From Mycobacterium sp. 236(2023) (GTDB lineage: Bacteria > Actinomycetota > Actinomycetes > Mycobacteriales > Mycobacteriaceae), in the NCBI RefSeq assembly GCF_029623955.1, contig NZ_JARSBP010000001.1:62001-126000 (forward strand): DNA of 64,000 nucleotides, given 5' to 3'. Position numbers and translations under genes: made by a program. The notes beneath the pieces are model-generated. The model was not told the origin of the DNA. It saw only the letters and a program-made list of their open reading frames with translations, and did not search any database. Each line of letters starts with the position of its first letter. Within the stretch, counting starts at the first letter, position 1. This document shows, in pieces, positions 34,624-43,034 of the stretch.

Positions 34624-35838
34624 CTACGCGGGGACGGCCGCGGGCGTCAGGCGGACCGGCATCGAGTGGATGCCGTTCATCAGCACCGAGCGCACGCGTT
34701 CGACAGGACCTGCGAGTTCAATCTGCCCTGTGCGCCTGATGATTTCGCCGAAGATGGCCGTCGCCTCGACCCGGGCGAGGCTCGCGCCCAGACAGAAATG
34801 GGTGCCACCGCCGCCGAAGGCCAGATGCTGGTTCGGGGTGCGGCCGACGTCGAAACGGTCGGGGTCGACGAAGTGGTCCTCGTCCCGGTTCGCCGACGGA
34901 TAGAACAGTGCGACCCGTTCCCCCTCTGCGATCCGCGTGCCCCGGATCTCGGTGTCCCGCGTCGCGGTGCGGGTGAACACCGTGACCGGGCTCGTCCAGC
35001 GCAGCATCTCCTCGATCGCGGTCGGCATCAGTGAGGGATCGGCTGCCAGGCGGGCCCATTGGTCCGGGTGCTCGATCAGCGCGAGAGTCCCTGCGGCGAC
35101 CAGGTTTCGGGTGGTGTCGCCACCGGCATTGAGCAGCAGCATGAAGAACAGGTTGAACTCGAGGTCGGTGAGCCGTTGGCCGTCGACCTCGGCCTCCAGC
35201 AGTGCGGTCGCGATGTCGTCACCCGGGTTCGCCCGCTTCTTCGCTGCGAGATCGCCTGCGTAGGAGAACAACTCAACCTGCGCCTGGACCAGTTCCGGAT
35301 CGTGCAGCGGACGCGTGTTCATGATCTCGGTGAGCGCGTAGAGCGCGCGGCCGTCGTCGAGCGGAATACCGAGCAGCTCGGCGATCACGTAGGACGGCAG
35401 CGCCCCGGCCACGTCGCCGACGAACTCGCACTCGCCGTGGTCGAACGCGTCGTCGATGATGTCGCGCGCCATGTCGGCGGTGCGATGGTTCAGCCGTGCC
35501 ACATGCCGGGGCGTGAATCCGCGGCTGACGAGGGCCCGTAGCGCGGTGTGCCGCGGCGGATCCATGGTCAGCATCATCAGGGCCAGTTGGTAGGACTCCT
35601 CGGGCTCGGGGACATCGACGAACACCCCCTTCTGCTGGGATGACCACAGCTCGCTGTCGCGCGAGGCGGCGAAGACGTCGTCGTGGCGGGTCAGTGCCCA
35701 GAATCCCGGCTTGTCGCCGTACGGATGCCACGCCACCGGAGCCTGCTGCCGCAGTCGGCGGAACGCGTCGTAAGGCATACCGGCGAGGTAGGTGTCGGCG
35801 TCGGCGAGATCGACACCGCCGATCGCAATCGCGTCCAT
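34624..35838 (-). CDS. Cytochrome P450
   Basis: 404-residue soluble class I P450 monooxygenase. The I-helix oxygen-activation motif is NAGGDTTRN, the K-helix ExxR is EEMLRW, and the heme-binding loop FGGGGTHFCLG has the cysteine ligand at C349. MLTMDPPRHTALRALVSRGFTP is the usual C-helix region. It resembles the mycobacterial CYP124/125/142 lineage that hydroxylates lipid or sterol chains, but assignment by eye is uncertain. ATG 35838 follows TAATGT by 7 nt, so the message is probably leaderless. Divergent from the DUF2236 cassette. Confidence 0.92.
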   Translation of the reverse strand: MDAIAIGGVDLADADTYLAGMPYDAFRRLRQQAPVAWHPYGDKPGFWALTRHDDVFAASRDSELWSSQQKGVFVDVPEPEESYQLALMMLTMDPPRHTALRALVSRGFTPRHVARLNHRTADMARDIIDDAFDHGECEFVGDVAGALPSYVIAELLGIPLDDGRALYALTEIMNTRPLHDPELVQAQVELFSYAGDLAAKKRANPGDDIATALLEAEVDGQRLTDLEFNLFFMLLLNAGGDTTRNLVAAGTLALIEHPDQWARLAADPSLMPTAIEEMLRWTSPVTVFTRTATRDTEIRGTRIAEGERVALFYPSANRDEDHFVDPDRFDVGRTPNQHLAFGGGGTHFCLGASLARVEATAIFGEIIRRTGQIELAGPVERVRSVLMNGIHSMPVRLTPAAVPA

Positions 35839-35845
35839 TTGCCGC

Positions 35846-35851
35846 ACATTA
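35846..35851 (-). promoter_or_regulatory. -10 box of the P450 gene
   Basis: TAATGT on the minus strand (ACATTA on plus), 7 nt before the ATG; TANNNT type, no Shine-Dalgarno sequence between them. Confidence 0.5.
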
Positions 35852-35857
35852 GTCGGG

Positions 35858-35896
35858 TTATGTTGCAGACAACGTCGAGAATGGCTATTAACATAA
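35858..35896. promoter_or_regulatory. Inverted repeat spanning the P450/DUF2236 divergent promoter
   Basis: TTATGTT (35858-35864) and AACATAA (35890-35896) are perfect 7-bp arms 25 bp apart; GTTGCAGACAAC (35862-35873) is a smaller inverted repeat inside. Both lie where a regulator could control the two divergent transcripts. Confidence 0.45.
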
Positions 35897-36114
35897 TCGT
35901 CGTGGTGCGCCGGATTCTTGCCTATGACATGACGTTGGCGGAGTGGCTCGGCACGGCGTTGATCCTGGGTGCGCCGTACGGGGTGATGGGGGTCGTCTTC
36001 TCCGTGTTCAAGCCTGACCACATCGTCCATGCCGACGGCATCCTCAAGGTGGCCGCCTTCGTCGGCACCGTGGTGTTCTGGCCGGTGTTGCTCTTCGCCG
36101 ACGTGTGTCCGTGA
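35881..36114 (+). CDS. Small two-helix membrane protein A
   Basis: 77 residues with two membrane helices (about residues 20-42, WLGTALILGAPYGVMGVVF, and 55-73, VAAFVGTVVFWPVLLFA). No known family recognised. It shares spacing and residues (PYxxxG, VF, WP, VC near the end) with the 86-residue protein at 36983, on the other side of the DUF2236 gene. ATG 35881 is chosen; an in-frame ATG at 35860 is possible. The stop overlaps the DUF2236 start. Confidence 0.62.
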   Translation: MAINIIVVVRRILAYDMTLAEWLGTALILGAPYGVMGVVFSVFKPDHIVHADGILKVAAFVGTVVFWPVLLFADVCP

Positions 36115-36971
36115 TGAGCGGCAACCGAATTCGCATCACGCGACGCACCGCGCGATGGAGCGATGACCCGGTGCAGGTGGCCGACGCGATGGACTTCTGG
36201 TCGTTCGCTGCCGGCGCGGCGAACGTCGTCATGCAGCTCGCCCGCCCCGGTGTCGGCCACGGTGTCGTGGAGAGCAAGGTCGAGTCCGGCAACCTGATGA
36301 AACATCCGTGGAAGCGGGCCCGCACCACGTTCCAGTACCTGGCCGTGGCAATCCTCGGCTCCGAGGACGACCGGGCCGCGTTCCGGGAGGCCGTCAATGC
36401 CGCCCACCGCCACGTGAAGTCGGGACCGTCAAGTCCGGTGCGGTACAACGCTTTCGACCGGGATCTGCAGATGTGGGTGGCCGCCTGCCTGTTCGTCGGA
36501 CTCGAGGACACCTATCGGCTGCTGCGCGGTGAGATGACCGGGGAGCAGGCCGAACAGTTCTATCGGTCGGGTTGGACGCTGGGGACCACGCTGCAGGTCA
36601 CCGAGGACCAGTGGCCGGCGACCAGGGCGGAGTTCGACGACTACTGGGACCGTGCGTGCGAGCAGGTTGCGATGGACGACGTGGTCCGGTCCTACCTCAC
36701 CGACCTCATCAACCTGCGCATGATCAATCCGCTTCTCGCACTGCCGTTCCGGACGTTGCTGAAGTTCCTGACGGCGGGCTTTCTCGCACCCGTCTTCCGG
36801 GACGCGCTCGGCGTGAGTTGGGGAGGCGGGCGTCAGCGCCTGTTCGAGCGGTTGTTCCTGTTCGTGGCGTTCGCCAACCGATTCCTGCCCGGATTTGTGC
36901 GCCAAGGTGGCAGTTATGTACTGCTCGCCGACGTCCGTCGCCGGGTCCGGCGACACCGCCAACTGGTCTGA
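36114..36971 (+). CDS. DUF2236 (MpaB/latex-clearing-like) oxygenase family protein
   Basis: 285-residue, mostly helical protein of the DUF2236 family, whose members include the MpaB mycophenolic-acid pathway enzyme and the heme protein Lcp rubber oxygenase. Typical features are SGNLMKHPWKRARTTFQYLAVA, a VNAAHRHV segment with a histidine in the heme-ligand region, and FDRDLQMWVAACLFVGLEDTYRLL. Start is ATG 36114 (1-bp overlap with the upstream stop); GTG 36111 is equally possible. Flanked by two small membrane proteins and divergent from a P450, so it may be a membrane-associated oxidation module. Confidence 0.78.
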   Translation: MSGNRIRITRRTARWSDDPVQVADAMDFWSFAAGAANVVMQLARPGVGHGVVESKVESGNLMKHPWKRARTTFQYLAVAILGSEDDRAAFREAVNAAHRHVKSGPSSPVRYNAFDRDLQMWVAACLFVGLEDTYRLLRGEMTGEQAEQFYRSGWTLGTTLQVTEDQWPATRAEFDDYWDRACEQVAMDDVVRSYLTDLINLRMINPLLALPFRTLLKFLTAGFLAPVFRDALGVSWGGGRQRLFERLFLFVAFANRFLPGFVRQGGSYVLLADVRRRVRRHRQLV

Positions 36972-36982
36972 GGAGCGCTGCG

Positions 36983-37243
36983 ATGCCGGGAATCAGAACC
37001 GCGACCCGCGGAGTGCTCAGCAGGCGGGTTTCTGTCGCGGGGATGGTGGAATTCCATCTCTGGCTGCTGATTCCGTACGTCACGATCGGACTGGCGTGGG
37101 CGGTCTTCCACGTCGAGGAGGTCCGCCGGCTCGAAGAGACGCTGCAGACCGCCATGCCTGCCGGCGGCGGCATGGCGGCCTATCTACTCGTCGCCGCCCT
37201 GTGGCCCATGCACGTCCTGCTTCCGTCGGTCTGCCTGGTTTGA
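36983..37243 (+). CDS. Small two-helix membrane protein B
   Basis: 86 residues, AGGAG 7 nt before ATG 36983. The two helices are at about 23-42 (FHLWLLIPYVTIGLAWAVF) and 64-84 (MAAYLLVAALWPMHVLLPSV). Its similarity to the protein at 35881 suggests duplication around the DUF2236 gene. The last 60 bp overlap the 3' end of the convergent Rv0226c-like gene. Confidence 0.62.
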   Translation: MPGIRTATRGVLSRRVSVAGMVEFHLWLLIPYVTIGLAWAVFHVEEVRRLEETLQTAMPAGGGMAAYLLVAALWPMHVLLPSVCLV

Positions 37244-38863
37244 CCGCAGCCGCCCGGCCGTCATAGCGACGAGGCCCAGGAGAAGCTGAGCCAGCCACAC
37301 CGCGTGCGCGGCGATCATGACGGCCCGATGCGACGCGGGGGGCGCGTCGCCACCGACGTCGTACACGGTGAGGTCGACGTCCCGGAATGCGACGGGCAGC
37401 GTCAACGCGGGCGCCTGGCCGTTCTCCGGGTTTTCGATGACCACCCAGCCCACCCCGGCCGCCGCGAGTTCGTCGCGGCCCGCGCCGGACACCAGCATCT
37501 GCTGGATCTCCCTGGCCCTGGAACCGTCGCCGGGCACGGTCGTCCCGGCGATGGTGAGGTCGCCGGTGCTGAGAACGTCGGCCCGCACCCAGCGGGGGAG
37601 CGGGTCGAGCACCGGTGCTTCACCGGCCCAACGGAATTGGCGCATGCTGTCGACGGGCAGCACGGCGACGGGAGCCGGGTCCGCGTTGATGATGGCCGCG
37701 GTGGCGTCCCAGCCTTCCGGATAGTGGACCGGCGCCACCCGGCCGCCGACGCCCCACGCCAGGTCGGGCAGTGTCGCGATCAGTGCGGCGCAGCACACCG
37801 CGGCGGTGGCCAGTGCAGGTACGCGCGGACGGAGGGTGACGACGGTGGCGGCCCCGGACAGTGCATAAGCAGGCATCGCCAGCGCCACCCACTTCTGACC
37901 GTCGCGGAGCACACCGAGCCCGGGTACCGCGTCGATCACCGCCTCGACAACGGTCAGGCCCGGGCCCGTCGCCATCAGGGCAGGCAGCACCACCGCGGCG
38001 GCAGCGACGACCAGAAGGGGCACAGCGGCCCGACGCCGGATCAGCAGCGGCACGCCGACCGCGACCACACCGAGGAGAACCGCTGCCGACACGATCGCGA
38101 AAAGCGTTGTCCGTGAAGCGGGTACCGCCTCGGCGTTCCAGATGCCGCCGAGGCTCGCCAGGCTGCCGAGAGTCCCGAGGCCGGGTTCGGCGCGCGCCGC
38201 GAACGCCGCCACCCCGGCCTTCTGGTCGGCCGCCCACCCGGTCGCGAGCGCCGACGCCACAAGCCACGGCAGCGCCGCCGTCGCGGAGGCGGCCAGACTC
38301 ACCCCGGCGCACCACCATCGAGGTCGGCCCGCACCCGCGGCCAGCGCGCATACCAGCGCGATCGCGGCGGCCAGCATCAGCCCCGTCGGCGTCAACCCCG
38401 CCAGCGCCAGCCAGAACACCAGCGACGCCACTCCGGGGAGGCGGCGCTCCGGCCACCCCCGCAGGGACAGCACTGTCGCCGCCACCCACGGCAGACAGCC
38501 GTAGCCCACCAGCAGGCTCCAGTGCCCCTGCAGAAGCCGCTCGGCGACATACGGATTCCAGATCGCGATCGTCACGGCCACGCACTGACCGGCCACGCCG
38601 GCGTCGGGAAGCACGGCGGCCACCAATCGTGCCGCACCCCACCCGGCGAGCCAGAGCCCCAGGATCAGCAGCGCCTTGACGACCACGCCGCCGTCCACCA
38701 GCGACGAGGCCAGGGCGACGAAGAAATCCTGCGGCAGCGCGCGCGGCGCCGCCTGTGTCAGGCCGAGCGCGGCGTCGGACAGATAGGACCGCGGAGTGGA
38801 TACCGCATCACGCAGCAGCAGATAGCCGGGCCCGAGAAGGGGAGCGGTAACCGCCAGCGTCAA
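37184..38863 (-). CDS. Large integral membrane protein, Rv0226c-like
   Basis: About 559 residues with some ten or more membrane helices and a C-terminal soluble part (about 390-500, VAPVHYPEGWDATAAIINADP). The layout, WNPYVAERLLQGHWSLLVGYGCLPW and alternating long hydrophobic stretches, resembles GT-C type polyprenyl-phosphate-sugar glycosyltransferases such as AftD, but no catalytic motif is certain. The reported start is a TTG; the first helix appears to begin upstream, so the true N-terminus may extend toward the PgfA stop 45 bp away. Follows pgfA in one operon as in M. tuberculosis. Confidence 0.75.
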   Translation of the reverse strand: MTLAVTAPLLGPGYLLLRDAVSTPRSYLSDAALGLTQAAPRALPQDFFVALASSLVDGGVVVKALLILGLWLAGWGAARLVAAVLPDAGVAGQCVAVTIAIWNPYVAERLLQGHWSLLVGYGCLPWVAATVLSLRGWPERRLPGVASLVFWLALAGLTPTGLMLAAAIALVCALAAGAGRPRWWCAGVSLAASATAALPWLVASALATGWAADQKAGVAAFAARAEPGLGTLGSLASLGGIWNAEAVPASRTTLFAIVSAAVLLGVVAVGVPLLIRRRAAVPLLVVAAAAVVLPALMATGPGLTVVEAVIDAVPGLGVLRDGQKWVALAMPAYALSGAATVVTLRPRVPALATAAVCCAALIATLPDLAWGVGGRVAPVHYPEGWDATAAIINADPAPVAVLPVDSMRQFRWAGEAPVLDPLPRWVRADVLSTGDLTIAGTTVPGDGSRAREIQQMLVSGAGRDELAAAGVGWVVIENPENGQAPALTLPVAFRDVDLTVYDVGGDAPPASHRAVMIAAHAVWLAQLLLGLVAMTAGRLRSNQADRRKQDVHGPQGGDE

Positions 38864-38907
38864 CGCCAGCGAGTAGGCCGGCGCAATCAGCGCGCGGCGG
38901 ACCCCGA

Positions 38908-40113
38908 TCAGACCGGTCTGTCCGGCGGCAGGTCGGACGGCCGCTGCGCGGGCAGCTTCTCGGTCATCGCCTCGGCGCCCGGCACCTGCTTGCCCTCATC
39001 GCCCCGCGTGCCGTAGAACCGGCCTCCGGTGTCGTCGAGACCCGGATCGATCAGCATGGACTCCGCCCGGAGGCTGAACGTGCCGAGCAGCGCACCGCCG
39101 ACGAGAGCGATCAGCCCCAGAGCGGTGAACGTGATCGGAAGGATGCGGCCCCACAGCGCTACCCGATCGCGCTCGTCCTGCGCGGCGGCCACCTGGGATT
39201 CGACCGACTCCTCGTTGGTCGTCACCGTGTAGTCGGCGAAAGTCACCTCAGGCTTGAGGGCTTCGCGGGCGTAGTAGTGGTAGGAGCGGTCGGTCTCTTT
39301 GAGGATGGTGCCCGACACCGGGTCGACCCAGAAGGTGCGCTGCGCGGCGTAGTACCGCGTCATCGTGATCTCTTCCTCGGGGTCGCCCTCCAGGCCCCAC
39401 AGCGACGCACGCGCCGTGACCTGGCTGTCCGCGTCGTCGTCGTACAGGGAGGCGTACTTGAGCGGTTCGACGAGTTCGCCGTCGGCGTCGAAGCCGACAT
39501 TCTGCGTGAACTTGAAGGCGGTCAGGCCGTTGACGTCCTCTTCGCCCGCATAGTTCGCGTCGAAGGCCTTCTGCGCGATCGGATCGAAAACCGGGTAGGT
39601 CTTCTTCTCCGTGTCGAACGGGAACCGGTACGCCAGACCCTCGTGCGGAAGAGCCACGCTGGTCGGCGGGTTCTCGTCCTCGATGGAACGCGGCTTCTGC
39701 ACCGAGCCGCCGGGGTTGGTCTCGCTGGACACCGCTTCGGCGGTCTGACGGTTCACCGTGACGGTGTCCACCATCGCGAGCAGGAGACCGTTCTCCTGCT
39801 GCTGGTCGGAGCGCCGCAGCGAGGTGCCGACCTGCAGCGTGACGACGTCGGCGTTCGACGGTGACTCGACGCTGATCTGCTGCTGCTGGACGACAGGGAT
39901 GTCCTCGTTGATGACGAACCGCTCACCGAGAAGCGATGCCGGGTCGAACGCAGTACCCGTGCCGTCGCTGACGAGGGTGGCGTCGATGTTGAGCGGAATC
40001 TTCGCGATCTTGCCCTGGGTGTAGGTGGACAAGAGCAATGCGGCGATGAGCAGGGCAGCTCCGAGGCCCATGATTCCGCACGCGGCGATCCTCAGCGCAA
40101 CTGCGCGGTTCAA
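38908..40113 (-). CDS. pgfA: PgfA, DUF3068 membrane protein
   Basis: 401 residues: N-terminal helix (about 6-28, ALRIAACGIMGLGAALLIAALLL), a large periplasmic beta-rich domain, and a second helix near 340-362 (LPITFTALGLIALVGGALLG). This is the DUF3068 family; the mycobacterial member PgfA (Rv0227c) was reported as an essential polar-growth factor that works with MmpL3 in trehalose-mycolate trafficking. I start at TTG 40113 (NRAVALRIAACG), 8 nt after AAGGGAG; the longer frame would place charged residues unlike the family. Confidence 0.87.
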   Translation of the reverse strand: MNRAVALRIAACGIMGLGAALLIAALLLSTYTQGKIAKIPLNIDATLVSDGTGTAFDPASLLGERFVINEDIPVVQQQQISVESPSNADVVTLQVGTSLRRSDQQQENGLLLAMVDTVTVNRQTAEAVSSETNPGGSVQKPRSIEDENPPTSVALPHEGLAYRFPFDTEKKTYPVFDPIAQKAFDANYAGEEDVNGLTAFKFTQNVGFDADGELVEPLKYASLYDDDADSQVTARASLWGLEGDPEEEITMTRYYAAQRTFWVDPVSGTILKETDRSYHYYAREALKPEVTFADYTVTTNEESVESQVAAAQDERDRVALWGRILPITFTALGLIALVGGALLGTFSLRAESMLIDPGLDDTGGRFYGTRGDEGKQVPGAEAMTEKLPAQRPSDLPPDRPV

Positions 40114-40274
40114 TACCGTGTCTCCCTTCGCGCACCGCCACGGTCGTGACGGGCGGCGCCCAGCCAGACGCCCAAAAGCCGGTTCGACCCTAACAGCAGA
40201 CAATAAGGTCGTCGCTTACTACGAGGCGTTCACCGGCAGCGCCTGACTACCCCGTTTCGCACCGTTGCCTCCTG

Positions 40275-41468
40275 ATGCATCCGATTGCGGGCACACTGTT
40301 CGGCGTGAGTGAAAGCGCCGTGGGCGGGACCCGCGGTTTCCTGCCCGCCGTCGAAGGGCTGCGCGCGTGCGCCGCCATCGGCGTCGTCGTCACCCACGTC
40401 GCGTTCCAGACCGGTATGTCCGGCGGCATCCTCGGCCGCATCCTCGGCCGGTTCGATCTCGCCGTCGCGGTGTTCTTCGCACTGTCGGGGTTCCTGCTGT
40501 GGCGCGGTCATGCCGCCGCGGCGCGCGGTCTGCGGTCACGTCCGCGAACGGGGCACTACCTGCGGTCGCGCATCGTGCGCATCATGCCGGGCTACCTCGT
40601 CGCCGTCGTGGTGATCCTCACGCTGTTGCCGGAGGTCAAAGCCGACTTCACCGTGTGGCTGGCAAATCTGACGCTGACCCAGATCTATGTCCCGCTGACG
40701 TTGACCGCGGGGTTGACGCAGATGTGGAGCCTGTCGGTCGAGATGAGCTTCTACCTCGCGCTGCCGCTGCTGGCGCTGCTGGCCCGGCGGGTTCCTGCCC
40801 GTGCCAGGGTTGCCGCGATCGTCGCCGTCGCCGCCGCGAGCCTGTTCTGGGTGCACATCCCGTTCGATGCGGCGTCCGGGCACAACCTGTGGAACTGGCC
40901 GCCGGCGTTCTTCTCGTGGTTCGCCGCAGGCATGGTGCTGGCCGAGCTCACCGTCAGCCCGGTGGGCTTCGTCCACCGGCTGGCTCGCAGGCGGATCCTG
41001 ATGGCGGTCATCGCCGTGACGGCGTTCCTGATCGCCGCGTCGCCGCTGGCGGGCCGGGAAGGGCTGCATCCCGGCTCGATCGCCCAGGTGACGCTGAAGA
41101 CGGTGATGGGGGCGATCGTCGCGGGCGCGCTGCTGGCGCCGCTGGTGCTCGACCGTGTCGACACCTCGCACCGGATACTCGGAAGTCCTGTCATGGTGAC
41201 GCTGGGCCGCTGGTCCTACGGACTCTTCGTGTGGCACCTGGCGGCGCTGGCGATGGTGTTCCCGATCATCGGGGAGTTCGCGTTCAACGGCCACTTCACG
41301 ATCGTGTTGGTGCTGACGGTGGTCTTCGGTTTCGCGATCGCAGCGGTCAGCTACGGCCTGGTGGAGTCGCCATGCCGGAATGCGTTGCGCCGCTGGGAGC
41401 GACGCAACGATCCGACACCGCTGGACTCATCGGTCACCGAAGACGTCGAGCCGGCGCAAGCCCGCTAG
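40275..41468 (+). CDS. tmaT: Acyltransferase family 3 membrane protein, TmaT-like (Rv0228)
   Basis: 397 residues with about ten membrane helices. The AT3 signature begins with RGFLPAVEGLRACAAIGVVVTHV (catalytic-type histidine) and includes RSRIVRIMPGYLVAVVV and QMWSLSVEMSFYLALPLL. By position and family it corresponds to the corynebacterial TmaT, which acetylates trehalose monomycolate before MmpL-mediated transport; that function in this species is inferred. ATG 40275 is used; GTG 40305 (VSESAVGG) is a credible alternative. Divergent from pgfA; the end overlaps the quinone reductase by 4 bp. Confidence 0.8.
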   Translation: MHPIAGTLFGVSESAVGGTRGFLPAVEGLRACAAIGVVVTHVAFQTGMSGGILGRILGRFDLAVAVFFALSGFLLWRGHAAAARGLRSRPRTGHYLRSRIVRIMPGYLVAVVVILTLLPEVKADFTVWLANLTLTQIYVPLTLTAGLTQMWSLSVEMSFYLALPLLALLARRVPARARVAAIVAVAAASLFWVHIPFDAASGHNLWNWPPAFFSWFAAGMVLAELTVSPVGFVHRLARRRILMAVIAVTAFLIAASPLAGREGLHPGSIAQVTLKTVMGAIVAGALLAPLVLDRVDTSHRILGSPVMVTLGRWSYGLFVWHLAALAMVFPIIGEFAFNGHFTIVLVLTVVFGFAIAAVSYGLVESPCRNALRRWERRNDPTPLDSSVTEDVEPAQAR

Positions 41469-42400
41469 GGAATCAGCAGGGTCTTGCCGGGCAGGCGACC
41501 CGTGTCGTAGGCCTCATGTACGGCGGCCGCCTGCGCGAGCGGGCGCCGGTCGGCGACGTCGATCCGCAACTCTCCCGAGTCGACTCTGCCGGCGAGGTCA
41601 GCCAGCTGCGCGGCATCACTGCGCACGAAGACCCGTTGTGCCCGGAGTCCTCGCTGGGGTCGTTCGGGTCCCGACGTCATCGTGCCGACGTAGTGGCCAC
41701 CGGCGACGACGACGGACGCGAGCGCCTCCGTCTCCGCCGCGGTGGTGCTAACCAGATTGAGGACGACGTCGAACGGAGCTCCACCGATCTCGAAAGGTGT
41801 TGCGGTGTAGTCGAGATAGCCGATGATGTGGTCGGCGCCGAAGTCGTGGAGATGTTGGGCGGTCTCGGCCTTCGCGGTGGCAGTGACTTCTGCGCCGACA
41901 CTCTTGGCGAGCTGGGTGGCGTAGCCGCCGACCGCTCCGCCGGCGCCGTTGATCAGAATCGTCTGTCCGCGGGTGAGGCCCGCGATTTCGAACAGCGCCT
42001 GCCACGCAGTGAGCCCGACAGTCGGCAGGGAAGCCGCGTCTGCCAGCGGCACCGATGATGGCGCTTGTGCCAGGACCTCGGCCGGTGCGACGACATACTC
42101 CGCGGCGGCACCGTCGGCGGTCATCGGAAGCAGGCCGACCACGGCGTCCCCGACATTCCAGCCGTCGACACCGTTTCCGATTTCGGCGATCGTGCCGGCG
42201 ACGTCGATGCCGGGCACATGGGGGGAGTCGATCGCAAATACCTCGGACAGGTAGCCGCCGCGGATTCCGGCGTCGACCGGATTGAACGATGTGCCTGCGA
42301 CCTTCACCAGAACCTGCCCGGCGCCCGGTACCGGTTTCGCCACGTCGACATACTCCAAGACGTCGCTGCCGCCGTAGCGGTGGAACTGTATCGCCTTCAT
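41465..42400 (-). CDS. NAD(P)H:quinone oxidoreductase / zinc-free MDR family
   Basis: 311-residue medium-chain reductase. The GroES-like N-terminal domain (QFHRYGGSDVLEYVDVAKPVP, GIDVAGTI, VVGLLP) lacks the zinc-binding cysteines, and the nucleotide domain shows LINGAGGAVGGYATQLAKSVGA. Members reduce quinones or enones with NADPH. Divergent from a MarR regulator with two palindromes in the shared promoter, a typical stress-inducible arrangement. Confidence 0.88.
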   Translation of the reverse strand: MKAIQFHRYGGSDVLEYVDVAKPVPGAGQVLVKVAGTSFNPVDAGIRGGYLSEVFAIDSPHVPGIDVAGTIAEIGNGVDGWNVGDAVVGLLPMTADGAAAEYVVAPAEVLAQAPSSVPLADAASLPTVGLTAWQALFEIAGLTRGQTILINGAGGAVGGYATQLAKSVGAEVTATAKAETAQHLHDFGADHIIGYLDYTATPFEIGGAPFDVVLNLVSTTAAETEALASVVVAGGHYVGTMTSGPERPQRGLRAQRVFVRSDAAQLADLAGRVDSGELRIDVADRRPLAQAAAVHEAYDTGRLPGKTLLIP

Positions 42401-42421
42401 GATCTTCTCCGATCGTCAGAT

Positions 42422-42437
42422 GCTTCGATTTCGAAGC
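42422..42437. promoter_or_regulatory. MarR-type operator, copy 1
   Basis: GCTTCGATTTCGAAGC: perfect 7-bp arms around TT. It lies 22 bp before the quinone reductase start; the second copy is 36 bp away. Confidence 0.68.
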
Positions 42438-42457
42438 GTTTACGAACGGTGCAACAT

Positions 42458-42473
42458 GCTTCGATATCGAATC
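42458..42473. promoter_or_regulatory. MarR-type operator, copy 2
   Basis: GCTTCGATATCGAATC with the perfect 12-bp palindrome TTCGATATCGAA (42460-42471). Shares ATGCTTCGAT-N-TCGAA with copy 1. Confidence 0.68.
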
Positions 42474-42481
42474 AATTCCCG

Positions 42482-42487
42482 TAGGCT
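42482..42487 (+). promoter_or_regulatory. -10 box of the MarR gene
   Basis: TAGGCT (TANNNT), 6 nt before GTG 42494; leaderless start predicted, with operator copy 2 in the -20 to -35 region. Confidence 0.5.
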
Positions 42488-42493
42488 GCGATC

Positions 42494-42985
42494 GTGGCGA
42501 AAACGCTGAAACCGGAGCAGATGCGGACCTACTTCGCCCTCACAGAAGCAGTCAGCCTGCTGCAGTACGCCGTCCGCGAGCAGCTGCAGGAGGAGGGTGG
42601 TCTCAGCTACGTGCAGTTCGAGATCCTGGCCAAACTGGCCGACACCGACGGGCCCCTGACGATGACCGACCTCGCCGACGGGGTTGTCTACAGCCGCAGC
42701 GGCCTCACCCACCAGGCCGGGCTACTCGAGAAAGAAGGCCTCATCATCCGAATGGCCAGTCCCGACGACCACCGGGCCACGCTCGTGGACATCACCGAGA
42801 AAGGCCGCGCCAGGGTCGCCAACGTCCTGCCCGGCCACATCGAGGTCGTCCGCTCGCTGTTGTTCGAGCCGCTCTCCGCTGCCGACGTGCGCACCCTCGG
42901 CGGCATCATGGGCCGGGTTCGCGACCACATGCGCGCTCTGCCGCCGCGATCGAGCCGACCGCGCCCCGCCGCGCGCCGAGGCTGA
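42494..42985 (+). CDS. MarR-family transcriptional regulator
   Basis: 163 residues. The winged helix contains LSYVQFEILAKLADTDGPLTMTDLADGVVYSRSGLTHQAGLLEKEGLI and the wing RMASPDDHRATLVDITEKGRA. No conserved redox cysteines are seen, so a small-molecule ligand rather than thiol oxidation is more likely. It should repress the divergent quinone reductase and itself through the palindromes at 42422 and 42458. Confidence 0.9.
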   Translation: MAKTLKPEQMRTYFALTEAVSLLQYAVREQLQEEGGLSYVQFEILAKLADTDGPLTMTDLADGVVYSRSGLTHQAGLLEKEGLIIRMASPDDHRATLVDITEKGRARVANVLPGHIEVVRSLLFEPLSAADVRTLGGIMGRVRDHMRALPPRSSRPRPAARRG

Positions 42986-43034
42986 AACTACGCAGGCCCT
43001 CACTCGGCCTTTCGCTGCGTGCTTTCCGTTTGGG
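42975..43034 (-). repeat. Dispersed 60-bp element, copy 2 (overlaps ligase 3' end)
   Basis: Second copy of the element at 21571-21630, aligned without gaps and with the stop codon in register (TGA here, TAA there). CCGAG before and CTCGG after the stop pair as in copy 1. Confidence 0.65.
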
